From positions 6,634,001 through 6,698,000 of the forward strand of contig JAJTUQ010000003.1 in NCBI GenBank assembly GCA_021399445.1: 64,000 nucleotides of DNA, in the 5' to 3' direction. The position numbers and the translations under genes are program-made. Shown one piece after another: positions 51,331 through 62,383 of the stretch (position 1 is its first letter; each line of letters opens with the position of its first letter). The notes below the pieces were generated by a model. It made no database searches and was not told the origin of the DNA. It was given only the letters and a program-made list of their open reading frames with translations. This DNA comes from Xylogone sp. PMI_703. Taxonomy: Eukaryota; Ascomycota; Leotiomycetes.

Positions 51331-52722
51331 ATGAGCCTCATATCCCCCCTTACTCACATCGAACAAGAGAGTGTACCTAGCTTCACTTGGCCTAAACCAG
51401 CCACCTACATATACAAGACCGTAGGTAGCATTAATATCGAAGTGGACGTAGAATACTTGTCCGATGAAGCTGTAACCCCAGGCTTCAATAACAGACAGAG
51501 TACTCCCCAAAAACGCCCTATACTTCTATGGATCCACGGTGGCGGCTGGATAGGGAGCATTCGCAACGACTACCCTCGCCCGCTGATCTACGACTTTTTA
51601 CAGCGTGGGTTTGTGATTACTTCAATTGATTATCGTCTACTCCCCGAGAGCGATTTCCTCAGGGAACAAGTGCAAGATGTCGTGGATGTGGAGGCGTGGT
51701 TGAGAGGGAAATTGCCTCTTATTTTGGAGGAACAGGGCTCCGGCGTGCAAGTCGACACGGAGCGTATTGCTGTTGCAGGCGGATCAGCAGGATCGCTACT
51801 GGCTGCTTTTACGGTATGTACAAATATGATATCTGTTTGTGTGTAGTACCTAAACTTGAGTCTCAAACACCTCACCTAGTTGACGCATCTATCTAGCCCA
51901 AATTATGGAAGTCTCCGCCGAAAGCCCTTCTTCTAATTTACGTCCCTACGAACATGTTCAACGTCCGATTTCTCGAGGATAGACCCATCGGCGGTGATCG
52001 TCTAAAGGATCTGGGGCTTGAACTGCCGAAAGAGGCATCCCCAGACCTCATTTCAGGTGCGTTTAAATCAACGACACCCACGAATATAGAGCCTCGGAAA
52101 AGCATTGAGGATTTCATGTCCCTGAGATCCATACTAGGCTTGGTGCTTTTCAGGAAGGGGCTTGTCCCGGAGTTCTTGTTGAGGGGGATTATAGACGGAG
52201 AAGAACATGGTAGCAAAAGGCTGCCAGAAAAAGGGTGTGTGACGGAAGAGGAAATCAAAGAGATTAGTGAGTTTGATATTCTCCTGACCTGCAGCTTCCA
52301 AATTGTCTTATATTTTTTGAATGACATATGTTACTTGTTTTGTAATACTTGCCTACTTTTTCTCTAGATGTCTAGTGTTTGACATCCTTAGTATCCCTGT
52401 CCTTCGCTGTTTAGAAAACAACTATCTATAATTCTGTGCTGACAAGACAAAACATGCTCCAGGCCCCATCTACTTTCCCGATCACCTCTTCGCCGACTCT
52501 ATCTGGCCACCAACATATCAATATATTGGTTCAATGGATGAAGCCTTCGAAGAGTCGCACGTAATAACGTTCGATGAGAAATTGAAGAAAAATGGGATCC
52601 CCTCCAAGGCGGTTGTGGTGGACGGGAAAAGCCATGCTTTTGATATGGAGAGCCAGATAGGTGATGAGATCCATAAAACAGTAATTAGCCCAGCAGCAGA
52701 TTGGATTATCGGGTACGTGTAA
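51331..52722 (+). CDS. alpha/beta-hydrolase-3 type esterase
   Basis: Predicted 370 aa. Exons: 51331-51813, 51897-52266, 52463-52722. Hormone-sensitive-lipase-like signatures are the oxyanion motif HGGGW (residues 69-73) and nucleophile AGGSAGS with Ser152. DYRLLPE lies between them, and a probable His is in GKSHAFD near the end. No signal peptide, so cytosolic. The middle exon encodes a lid-like insertion. Intron 2 is long for this region (196 bp). The family acts on short acyl esters or on acetylated metabolites; specificity unknown. Confidence 0.82.
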
Positions 52723-53493
52723 ATGAGAGAGTAAATAGTGGTCGGAGAAGATTGGTGATTAAAAGTCATGTCATGGACACTAGAGGAGGTCAGATGTAGG
52801 AATATTCCTTCGCTAGATATACCAAGATTTTCCGGTTGCCGTAACATTTGTATGTACATGTCAGAATCTTTGTATATATGAATATCAATATATCAGCAAC
52901 CTTTCATTTATGTTATTTTTATGTTACTCAGGACTTGGTACATCTAACTCTAATCAATACTATCATAGGAACCCGTCTACAAGAGCTAGCTTCCGAGGCT
53001 TTTGACATACCGCTATTAATTTACAAAGGCTTACATTACGCTAGTGATGAAACGATGACTCTTATGGAGTTAAGGGCTAATAACAGATGTGATACCGCGG
53101 TGGTTAAGTCAATTCGATTAGGAATTAAAGCCTACTTGTGTTAATTCTCCATTAGCTAAATATCCCATCTTAAGCCAGAGACACGTAACCTCTCTCTGCC
53201 TTTCAACTAGCCTCAAGAGAAAAAAAATTTAATGACCTAAGTAGATTTACCTTGAAGTTGTTTCGATTGAGTACCAGATCTAATATGAATCACCCTCATC
53301 CTAGGCTAACAACAAAAGGACTTATTACGACATAAAGCAACAAAGTTCTGATTCACCAGCTTTGAATATGTGTGCGTTTAGGTCTTGTATCTGCATAGGA
53401 AGAATATCGGAAATTAATGAAATAATTGTGACATAACATGAAAACCTAATCAATTTTCGTGCTTGTATGCTATGGCTAATCCCTCGCGAGTAA
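52723..53493. other. spacer, no gene recognised
   Basis: About 770 bp. An open stretch at about 52970-53144 has no known motif. No zinc-cluster coding sequence is found here, which matters for the truncated regulator that follows. Confidence 0.4.
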
Positions 53494-54486
53494 CGTGAAG
53501 ATGATTCTATTCGTCGAGCACCAGATATTTTAAAAGATCAGCTGAATGATCCACGACGTAGAAGGGTACTAGGTGAAGTTGAACTCTGCTTACTATGGGA
53601 AAAGGTAAGTCTTTTAAGATTAAGTCAAACAAGCATAACTAACCCCAGCATCAAATACAGCTTAGATGTCATAATCAAGCTGTCGAAGAATGGTGGTGTA
53701 ATCCTGCATTTCCGCAATACGGAGACATTAGCTTCGATACTATCATGAATGATATGAACATCCTTTTGGAAGAATGGAGACAAAGATGGTCTCGTTATAT
53801 TATTGACGGTAAAAATCTACCTATCTGGCATATTATTCAGTGTCTTGGAGAAGCTCTAATGACCCATTCCAGACAAATGGGGTGAAACTCTTGATTTCCA
53901 TTACTGTTTCACTAGATTCTGTCTCAGCACGTATTTCATTCGTATCGTTCGAAGTTCGTCCAATAATCTCTCAGCTCGTCACAAAGCCGCTGTAAACAAA
54001 TGCGTCCAGTTCGCCAGCGATGTGCTTTTAGTAATAATCGGCCTTGGGTCGGTGGCGAGAAAGAAGCTAGAAGACATGTGCCATGCCATCTTCATTATGA
54101 TCTCGTATTGCTGCCTCTTCATTCTTCAAGCACACTCCATTCTAGGGACCTTAGATGAAAGTGATGTGCTTGAGCTCGTCAGGAGCGTTGCAACGTTGAT
54201 GATTGATATAGCCAGTCACTCTAACAATACCTCGCTTACATATGGGAAAGCAATCTTGCAACGTGCAGAGTTGTGCAAGGATACAGTATCTCGTCGATCA
54301 GGTGATGCAGAGAGATTGGTAACAAGTAACGCTATGGGTATTAATGAATGGGATTCAGATTTGGAAGGAGTTAGATGGGTAGACAATGCTGAACTTGAAT
54401 TTAACGATGGTGAAGATTCAGTGTTTAATAGCTTGTTTGACTTTTCTGTTACATTCTCTGAATTCTTCCAAGATTTAACAGCATAA
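53494..54486 (+). pseudogene. truncated fungal transcription factor-like gene
   Basis: Three well-spliced exons (53494 or later to 53604, 53661-53808, 53873-54486) encode about 290 aa. The sequence resembles the C-terminal regulatory half of fungal Zn-cluster activators, with GEVELCLLWEK, WRQRWSRYII, then long amphipathic helices. Introns are canonical and in phase, so it decayed little or is still expressed. There is no start codon in the first exon (an in-frame TAA stands at 53491) and no DNA-binding domain for 770 bp upstream. Best read as a 5'-truncated gene; an undetected distant first exon is the alternative. Family call is tentative. Confidence 0.45.
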
Positions 54487-55364
54487 ATAATCGTTCTGTA
54501 TACTTTATTGCGTTATTATCCTGTATTTAAATTTTAACTCTCATGTCAGGATACCCAATCTTCAAGCTACATATGATATAGCGAAGATCGTCCCCAAGGT
54601 CACAGGTGAGGAACCAGTTATGTCATAACTGAGTTTCGTTTATAAAAGGAGAACCTCGGAGTTTATCCTAAGAGGCGTATTAAGCTGGTGGTTTTAAGGG
54701 TCTAATACCACTTTCAGACAAAATTATTGAGAGGAGCAAAGCAAGAGGTGCGATCAACGTTCCTCCCTTACTTCTTATTCCACAGGATATTGTAAAACTA
54801 GGAGATGCCTTATTTGACATATATAATACTCTCAATCTTGAACCGTAAAAATTCGTCGATTTTCCCGGAGATGAAAGGCGAGCCAACAGGGGATATAATT
54901 ATATAGCCACTTAGAGTGGTTAAATAGATCAGAATATTAAATGAAGCAGTGAATTACTGTAATACTTCAATTTCTAAGTCGTCATCTCTGATCAATAACG
55001 AATTAGTCGGGGCTCCGCCGGATCGGATAACTGTGAGGAGATAGGCACATCCGATGGCTCCCCGAGAGGTTTCCTCCTATCTTTTACTTAGTTATCACAC
55101 ATGATATTCATAAACAACGTATGGTTACTAGTAACGCTTGAGCCGACGTTTTTTTATTGACACTTTAGCAATAAATGCTACTTCTGCAACTTAGAGCGTT
55201 GTCGAATCAAATCCAGTGGCTTTCACGTTTAAACCAAAAATGGGTTCACAGAATCCACCCATTTCCCTGTAATCTATTTCACTTCTAACTATCAGAACAC
55301 AAATTATCTAACTGCTTATGCACCTTTATACTCCCCCAACAACCGCCCTCATGTACATAGCCTC
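54487..55364. other. convergent intergenic region
   Basis: About 880 bp between the 3' ends of the truncated regulator and the subtilase. AT-rich, no gene seen. Confidence 0.5.
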
Positions 55365-58213
55365 TTATGGCACGTAACGTATCACTGGACTCAACCAGGT
55401 TTCCCAACTATCTCTCTTACTCACATCCGCATTCCACTTCAACACCGATATCAGAATCCGGTAATCACCTTCTCCAAGCGTGACATAAGGTCCTGCATCG
55501 ATACTCACCCCCTGCCCGAACCACGCATTCCACGTCTTATCCGGCATTTGATCAAGGAAGTTATCCGCTAGCCCGTAAGTAGGTGTCCCTAGGAAGGAGG
55601 ACGTGATAGCATCCGATGATGGGAAGTACTCGTACTCAGCAGTCTTGTCGAATCCATATATATCGGGCACGAAGGTGGTGTTGCCGGGTAGGATGTCCAA
55701 GCGCATGGACTGGGTGTAGAAGAAGGTATTAACGACGACGAAGGGGTCTTCGCTGGTTGTGAGATTGAACTCGGCAACGCCGGTGTCGATGACTCGAACT
55801 TGACCCTGAGCGGTGTTGAATAGATTGAAAGTCTCGAATGGTAGTGGTTCACCTGTGGTGTTTGAGGTGTCGAAGTAGTTTTGCTCGAGACGTGAATATG
55901 GAACTCCAGCATACGGCACGCTGAAATGGTCGTTATTGTTGGTTATCTTGATGTATCCTGATATAATTGGATTTTTGGATGCAATAATTCCCGATGGCGG
56001 AGAGAAGTATACCTGGATAGTCGCCGACTCTCCGGCATTGACGAGAATCTTTGTGGAAGAGAATGACGCATCTGCATATATAGAGTATTGTGGTTGTCCA
56101 TATAAATACCAGGAGTCAGGCTGGAGGACATCAGGATATGGGAAGTGCTCCACGTAACCTGCACCTACGTGAGAAATGACATAGGACTTGGATCTGTCGG
56201 AGTTATTGGTGATGGTGATGTTCTTTGGAACATTTACATAATCGCCGGTATCACCAATAGATAGCTCGCCAGGTGATATGGTGCTCTCAAAAGTAATTGC
56301 CTGGTAAGGATTTACCAATCCTGCTCCCTGATGCACGGCAGTGGATAATATTGACTTATCCGTAAGAGTACTGACTGGTGTAGCTGTTGTTTGTAATAGA
56401 GCCAATATCTCCTTTACTCCCAATGTTGGAAACTGTGACTTGACCAAAGCATAGCATGCAGCAAAGTATGGAGTGGCCATAGAAGTTCCAGAAATGATGG
56501 TATATCCGCCGAGATAACCCAATGGCCAAGTAGCCAGGATATTGCCGCCGGGTGCCGATATCTGAGGCTTCAGAGCTAATGTATCTGCTGGCGGACCAAA
56601 TGTTGAGTAGTTACTCATAAGACCTCCAGTGATGGATTGCTTGACCGTTGTAGCTGTCTTATCACCAAACGTCCACTGGTAATTTGGATATCCGCCGCTC
56701 TTTTGATACATTGAGAGGATGATCTTACTATCACTGGCATCAAGGTTAATGAATTCCTCGGAATCTTCATCAGCGCGTGGGAAGATCCAGTATTCCGATG
56801 CAAACGGATCGGGGTTGTCAATATCATTGAGTAGTGCAACATATTTGAACCCATAATATACCCAGTCGCCCGTCTTGCATGGAGTACCTTCGAGAAGAAG
56901 AACGGTAGTGTTGACATTAACTTTTGAAGCCACGTCTTCTAACCCACTAATATCACACCCCAAGGGGCTGTCAGCGGTCAAGAGGTATACGTCCAATGGC
57001 TCTGTAGCCCCAATAGGCCATACCGCAGCATAAGTGAATTCTCTTCCTCGGGAATCAACACCCTTATATGTTACAGGGAATTTGGTGTTAGCAATCGAAC
57101 CCACGCTAATTGCATCTACTCCAATAGCTGGGGACGAGGTGTAGTAAACACCGGCCGCACCATCATTACCTGCAGCCACAACTGGAGCAATTCCTAAGGA
57201 TGCTAGGCCAGATGTCATCTGCGCGAATGGATCGGATAGTTGAAAGAAATAATTCTCTCCCCAGGACATGCTAACGATGTCAACCCCGTCGCTTGCGGCT
57301 CTTTGCATTGCACTCAACAAGATATCGGTCGAGGAGATCCCGAAGCAGGAGAATACTCTGTACATATAGATAGTGGCCTCAGGAGCAACACCTACGAGAC
57401 CGAATCCAACTCCTTCTGGATCTTCCATTCCGATAATTCCTGAAAAGTCAGACACCATTATATTGAATGGGTTATGATACACTAACCTGAGACATGAGTG
57501 CCATGCCCGCCATCAAAGCAAGTGGCTATTGGATCTGGGCTCTCAATTGGGTCTTCGTTGCCGTCATAAAAATCTTGCACGTAAGCATACCCGCCCTCGA
57601 CCTTGTGGCCAGGCCCAAAGCCACCACCAAGGGAGGGATGGCGGTAGTCAATACCAGTATCAATAATACCGATTTTGACACCCTTTCCTTTGATGCCAAG
57701 TGCATGGACTTTGTCAACACCGGTCATCTCCAGGGCAGATGCAACATCAAGATCACCTGTAACCCGAGGAAGATCCGTCACATTGTTGGAAACAATGTTG
57801 GCCACCTTCTTCGAAGTAGGAGTAGCGCCACTGCTAGTAAGGCCCGGTAGCGTTGGAGCTTTCACTAGGTAGACTGGCCAAATGGATACAACATCTGGTA
57901 TATCGAGTAGCTGGCTCTCAACTTCGCTAGAAGAACTATCTTGATTCACAGTTATGGATAATCCATAGAATAGTTTTCTATTTGTAAACTCCTTGCGGAC
58001 GCTGTAATCGATGTGTGCTGCTCGTTTGTGGAACATGGCATGAGGATCAAGGTCCCGTCCTAGTATATTGGGGGAAGAAACAGCCGAGTCATTTTTAAGC
58101 TGAACGAGGTAGGCATTTGGGATGACGGTATGAGTTAGGTTGAACTTTGGAGGGCTAGCTGCTACCCCAGAAGCAGCTGCCAGAAGGCCGAAGACACGGG
58201 AGAGAAAAACCAT
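55365..58213 (-). CDS. secreted subtilisin-like serine protease (S8)
   Basis: Predicted 933 aa. Exons: 57487-58213 and 55365-57439. The start at 58213 gives MVFLSRVFGLLAAASGVAAS, a clear signal peptide. An inhibitor-I9-like propeptide covers about 30-120. The catalytic triad is Asp185 (IIDTGIDY), His237 (GGHGTHVSG, split by the intron) and Ser562 (SGTSMATP), with oxyanion Asn334 (AAGND). The long insert between His and Ser (about 370-500) fits a protease-associated domain. The 300-residue C-terminal part with many N-glycosylation sites fits the Fn3-like domain of Vpr/C5a-peptidase-type subtilases. Extracellular degradation of proteins is the expected role. Confidence 0.93.
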
Positions 58214-60054
58214 TTTGCCCTGGTAAATCAACCGACTTTCAACAGCAACGGGGCTGTATTTATATGAACAGCTGACTGGAGCTCCATAACTCGGTTCATA
58301 ATGCGGAGAATTCGGGACGTATCACCGATGAATTTGGTGATACTATCTGATCGAGACGAAGCAAAAGCGGGAAGTCGGAGAATACTATGATAGAATACTT
58401 AGAGCCATTACGGTTTGAGAAGGTGTCAAGATATTGAACTTTGCGGAAATATGAAAGTTATCCTGAGGCTGAAAGAGATATGCGAATGATACACTTCAGT
58501 TTTGGATCATGGGCGGTGAGGCTTTTTCCATGAAGGGATTCGGAGCGTTGCCAAGAGAAATCGCTACTGCCATCTGATCTGACACCTTCCTTTTCCAGAG
58601 ATCTAATCTCTAAAAGCGCAACTTGATAAGCAGGAGCTCGTATCGACGCAGCTGCTGCAGTTATGAATACAGCTGAATGCATGTCGTAAAAGACGTGATC
58701 TGTGCGCTGTAGCACGAGGGGCAAGATAGAGAAATCCATCACTTCTTGACAGAGCAATTAATCTTCTCTTCCGATGCAAGGGACAGGAACAAGTTCTCCT
58801 GTCGACCACTATAGCCTCTATAACAGCCTAATCAAGGCAAAAGCTTATTTTAACGTATTGTCACATATTGTAGTGTGGCTTTCTGTTACTATCCTCTACT
58901 TAAGTGTTAAGTGTAGCTAGCATAAAGCTACATTTCAACCATAAAACTTCGGCCCTCGGAATAGCAGCACGATTGACGATATCTAATCAGTGCGGGGAAA
59001 AGCACATAGTTGGATTATCTTAGTACCACAGTGGTGAGGCCGGCAGTTAGACCGAATGTTGAAATCTGAAAGGGTCTTGCAGTACTAGTAACGCTTACTG
59101 CGGCAGTTAGTAGAACAATATTTCCAGTGAGGATATTACTCTTCTAGATATGGAAGGTATCATCAGAGGCAATAGTGTTTAGCCTATAACTACTTCCTAG
59201 GACCCTACTTTAACCATAGCTCTGGGCATGGAAACAGAACGCTGCAGGGACGGTTGATATCAACTAATTTACTTTTGAGTAGTATACTATTGCGCCCAAA
59301 CGGCTCGCCCAAACGTACTTTAAACGGCCCAAGTTGTCACTGTGGAGACTGTCAATATGCGTTAGTGTATGATGACTGCAGCGTGTTCATCCGATCTCAC
59401 CTCCCTGTCCCCCCATTAACCCCACTTCTAGATAGAGCATCTTCTGCATAGTATCGCATCACAGTAGCACATCGTCTTATTGAACTTCCTAGTGCAGTAT
59501 AGATTCCGTTACATCTTCATATTGTCATGGACTCTCCGTGCACGTTTGTAATGTTGGCTCTGCCGAACACCGGCCCGAAGGCACTTAATATATTTTATAA
59601 GACAGTTAATGTATTGTCCAGATTGAACCATCCGGTCCACAGTTTACTTAACGTGATAGAGAGTATTAGAAATATATATTTTGAACAACTCTATCATTAA
59701 GCTTATATTTTCTTTTTACACGGGCGGTTGATGAACTGCACACATCGATGTCAATTTCTGTCATAGATACTCAGTAAGCATCGTTCATGTACATCCTTTC
59801 GAAACATCTCCAGCAGCTATGAAACCATGCTTTGGGTATTTCAGTCAATTGAATAATTCGAAAATTTCTATGAAGACAAGAAAAGGGTGTCATATCACCG
59901 TGACAGGGGCAATTCCTTTCAGATTTTAAGCAGTAGCTATTGCGATGTGACAAGTTATAGCTACCTGTAAGCTAATTGAACGACTTGATGACAAAAACAT
60001 AAGCCACGGTTACTGCGGATAAAAAATAGAATAATAGATGAAATTATAGTGACA
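58214..60054. other. intergenic region with a weak relic
   Basis: 1.8 kb. The part next to 58213 is the subtilase promoter. A 99-codon minus-strand frame at 58458-58757 is rather protein-like (AAASIRAPAYQ, LEIRSLEKEG) but has no partner exons and I could not assign it. Nothing else seen. Confidence 0.4.
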
Positions 60055-61072
60055 CTATAGCTCCTCCTGTATAACAAATCTGGTAGATGAGCTATCGATT
60101 GCAGCAAGAGCATTCAACCATGCTCCTAATCTGGCACCGGCGTTTGCAATTTGGCTTTCCACAATAGGCACAGCACCGTCATAGTAGTCGCCACCTAGAT
60201 CGTTATTTTCCAACCATTCAACACCGTTAGCAAGGACATAGCTGCAAATATAAGCGTTGGTTTCCCTGGCCCATTCCATGGCACAGTCTTCTGGGTCATC
60301 GATATCATCACATTCCGTCTCAACGTCGTGTTGTCTTGAGGCAAAGAGAGAGTCTGCCCATTTTTGAGCAGCTTCTCTTTCTTCAGTTTGGTTTATAGTC
60401 AAATTAAGGCCATTAATTTTGTGAATTATATCCGTATCCCAGATTGAATGTAGATTCTCAGTTGGTGAACATCGACTGTCAAAGCACACGGGAATTCCGT
60501 TGCCACCCCTGTCAAGGTTCTCTATATGCAGAGGTTGGTGGATATCGCCGATAAAATGGATTAAGTACATCAGCGCCTCAGCTCGGACCGTAGGATTCTG
60601 AGAATTATCTAAAACCAGAGAAGTCTTCAATAATCAAGGTTAGCTTTGCTGTATAATGCTATAATGCAATCCTTGAATACGGGAACCTACCTGATTGATA
60701 ATGGCTGAAACTGCACATCCTCCTATGCTGGGACAATCTCTATTGTAGTCGACAGCACATAATCCGGGGGGACTATCGTTGGCATCTTCCTCTCAATTAG
60801 TCTTAACTGAAACATATGCACCGGTGTTTCTTCGACTGACCAAGGTAATGCCAACCGGCAGTGTAGGTTCGGTTCGGTTTGATATAATCTGGCCAAACAG
60901 CCGCATCCGAGATATCGAATCCGTCTTCATCTTCCAGTAGGGAATTAACCCACTGTGAAGCTTCGGCAGTCAAATAGTGCTGTGCAAGATAACCCACTGT
61001 CCGATGGCCAACATCACCCCAGCCGAGAACCGTGGATGCCAGGAGCAAATACATAAATGAAAAGACAGACAT
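60055..61072 (-). CDS. secreted S1/P1-type nuclease
   Basis: Predicted 298 aa zinc nuclease that cleaves single-stranded RNA and DNA. Exons: 60841-61072, 60691-60785, 60055-60624. The signal peptide (MSVFSFMYLLLASTVLG) ends exactly before Trp18, whose free amino group is a zinc ligand in this family (WGDVGH, His23). Further ligands are visible in SDAAVWPD, GWHYLD and HFIGDIHQPLH. Conserved cysteines (CAVDYNRDC and CFDSRC) suggest disulphides, and several N-glycosylation sequons are present. Length matches Aspergillus S1 nuclease. It follows the secreted subtilase on the same strand, in keeping with extracellular scavenging. Confidence 0.93.
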
Positions 61073-61608
61073 TATTAATGAGGTTGTATTTTATTGATAT
61101 ATGCAAAAATATCAATATCACTCAAGAAGCTGTTTTGAACGATAAGAGGCAGATCCACCCTACCTATTGAGCCTGGGAGACATGTGTCAAATACTAACGA
61201 GCTGAGATTCTTCGCCTCTTTCTGCAGCAGACAAGTAGTACGAAAAAACAATTACAATGTTGAATTGTTCTATATATGCTGTGTAACTCCATTAGACACT
61301 TTGTCACTATCTAGCTTGAAGCTGAGTGCCCATCTGCACGTCCCCGCAGGCGCTACCAACAAAACTTGGGTTCCACTTGTAGCACTGAAAAACAAAAAAT
61401 ATGAAAGCTAACCACTGAGGGAGGAGGATAAATAGACATTGTATCAGTACAACGGTTAGACAGAGACACCAAACTAAAGATCTAGAACGTCCAAATATTG
61501 TTGCACATCCCAGTAACTAGGAAGGTCCAGAATGCAACGTAACAAGCCTGTATTGAAAAGTACCTTAATGAAGTCGTAAAAGATACATGTATGCAAATAT
61601 ATACTAAA
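61073..61608. other. spacer, no gene seen
   Basis: About 540 bp between the nuclease start and the kinase fragment's stop. It holds the nuclease promoter. Confidence 0.5.
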
Positions 61609-62145
61609 CTAGCTATCAATAGAGCTGATAGCATTACATATTTGAGTTATATCTATTTGCTGATGCCAACATTGTTCGATTACTTTGCCATATGGTAAAT
61701 GAGAGACATCAGGGAACTCTCGTCGCATATATAACTCATTCACCTTATCGCTGGAAACGTCTCCATATGGATGTTTGCCGGTCCAGATAAAATAGAGCAA
61801 TGACCCAAAACTAAAAATGTCATGGTTGTAACTGGGAGGCTCGTCCCACTTGTGATCTGGACGACGATATCGAATATCTTGATATGCCGATGGTTCTGAG
61901 CCAGATATTGAAGCGCCAGCAAAGTCACATATCTTGATGTCAAGACTCAGATCCAACAAGAAGTTTCTAGGCGAAATATCACAATGAACCACTCCAACGG
62001 AATGAACAACTTGAAGGCCCTCAGCCTTTGTAAATATGCATGCCAGGTTTAATCTCTCCAATAAGACGCTCAAAAGGGAGATTGGTCTATGAGTGCAGTA
62101 TGTATTTCTATATACGTGTAACTTCCTAGATACGTGACTTTGCAA
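61609..62145 (-). pseudogene. protein kinase C-lobe fragment
   Basis: About 150 readable residues of a fungal protein kinase-like domain: GVVHCDISPRNFLLD (catalytic loop, HCD in place of HRD), KICDFAGAS (DFA in place of DFG), DIFSFGSLLYFIWTGKHPY (helix F) and a C-terminal CWH motif. The glycine loop, VAIK lysine and helix C are missing. Only about 240 bp separate the readable part from the 3' end of the next gene upstream, too little for the N-lobe. I therefore call it truncated. HCD/CDFAG wording is normal in a large fungal kinase subfamily and is not itself a defect. Confidence 0.6.
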
Positions 62146-62383
62146 TTGAAGCTTAATATTTTAAACGTCATCACCACTATTGCCCTTAACAGTGGTTATG
62201 TATATTTACTAACTTACAATTATTGCAATTGCCTAAGTATTCTCTTAGCTATTTCTATCATATCGTATATTTGATAGAGCCTTCAGTGAAATATGGATGG
62301 AGTAACCGGGTAAACAACAGCTCCAATCTTGCAGATCCTTATAAGGGCTAGTATCTCTGCAAGAAGTGCCCAAGATGTATATC

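Noticed and set aside
58458..58757. 99-codon minus-strand frame with regulator-like flavour
   Set aside because: Too short and isolated to assign; mentioned only as a weak relic.
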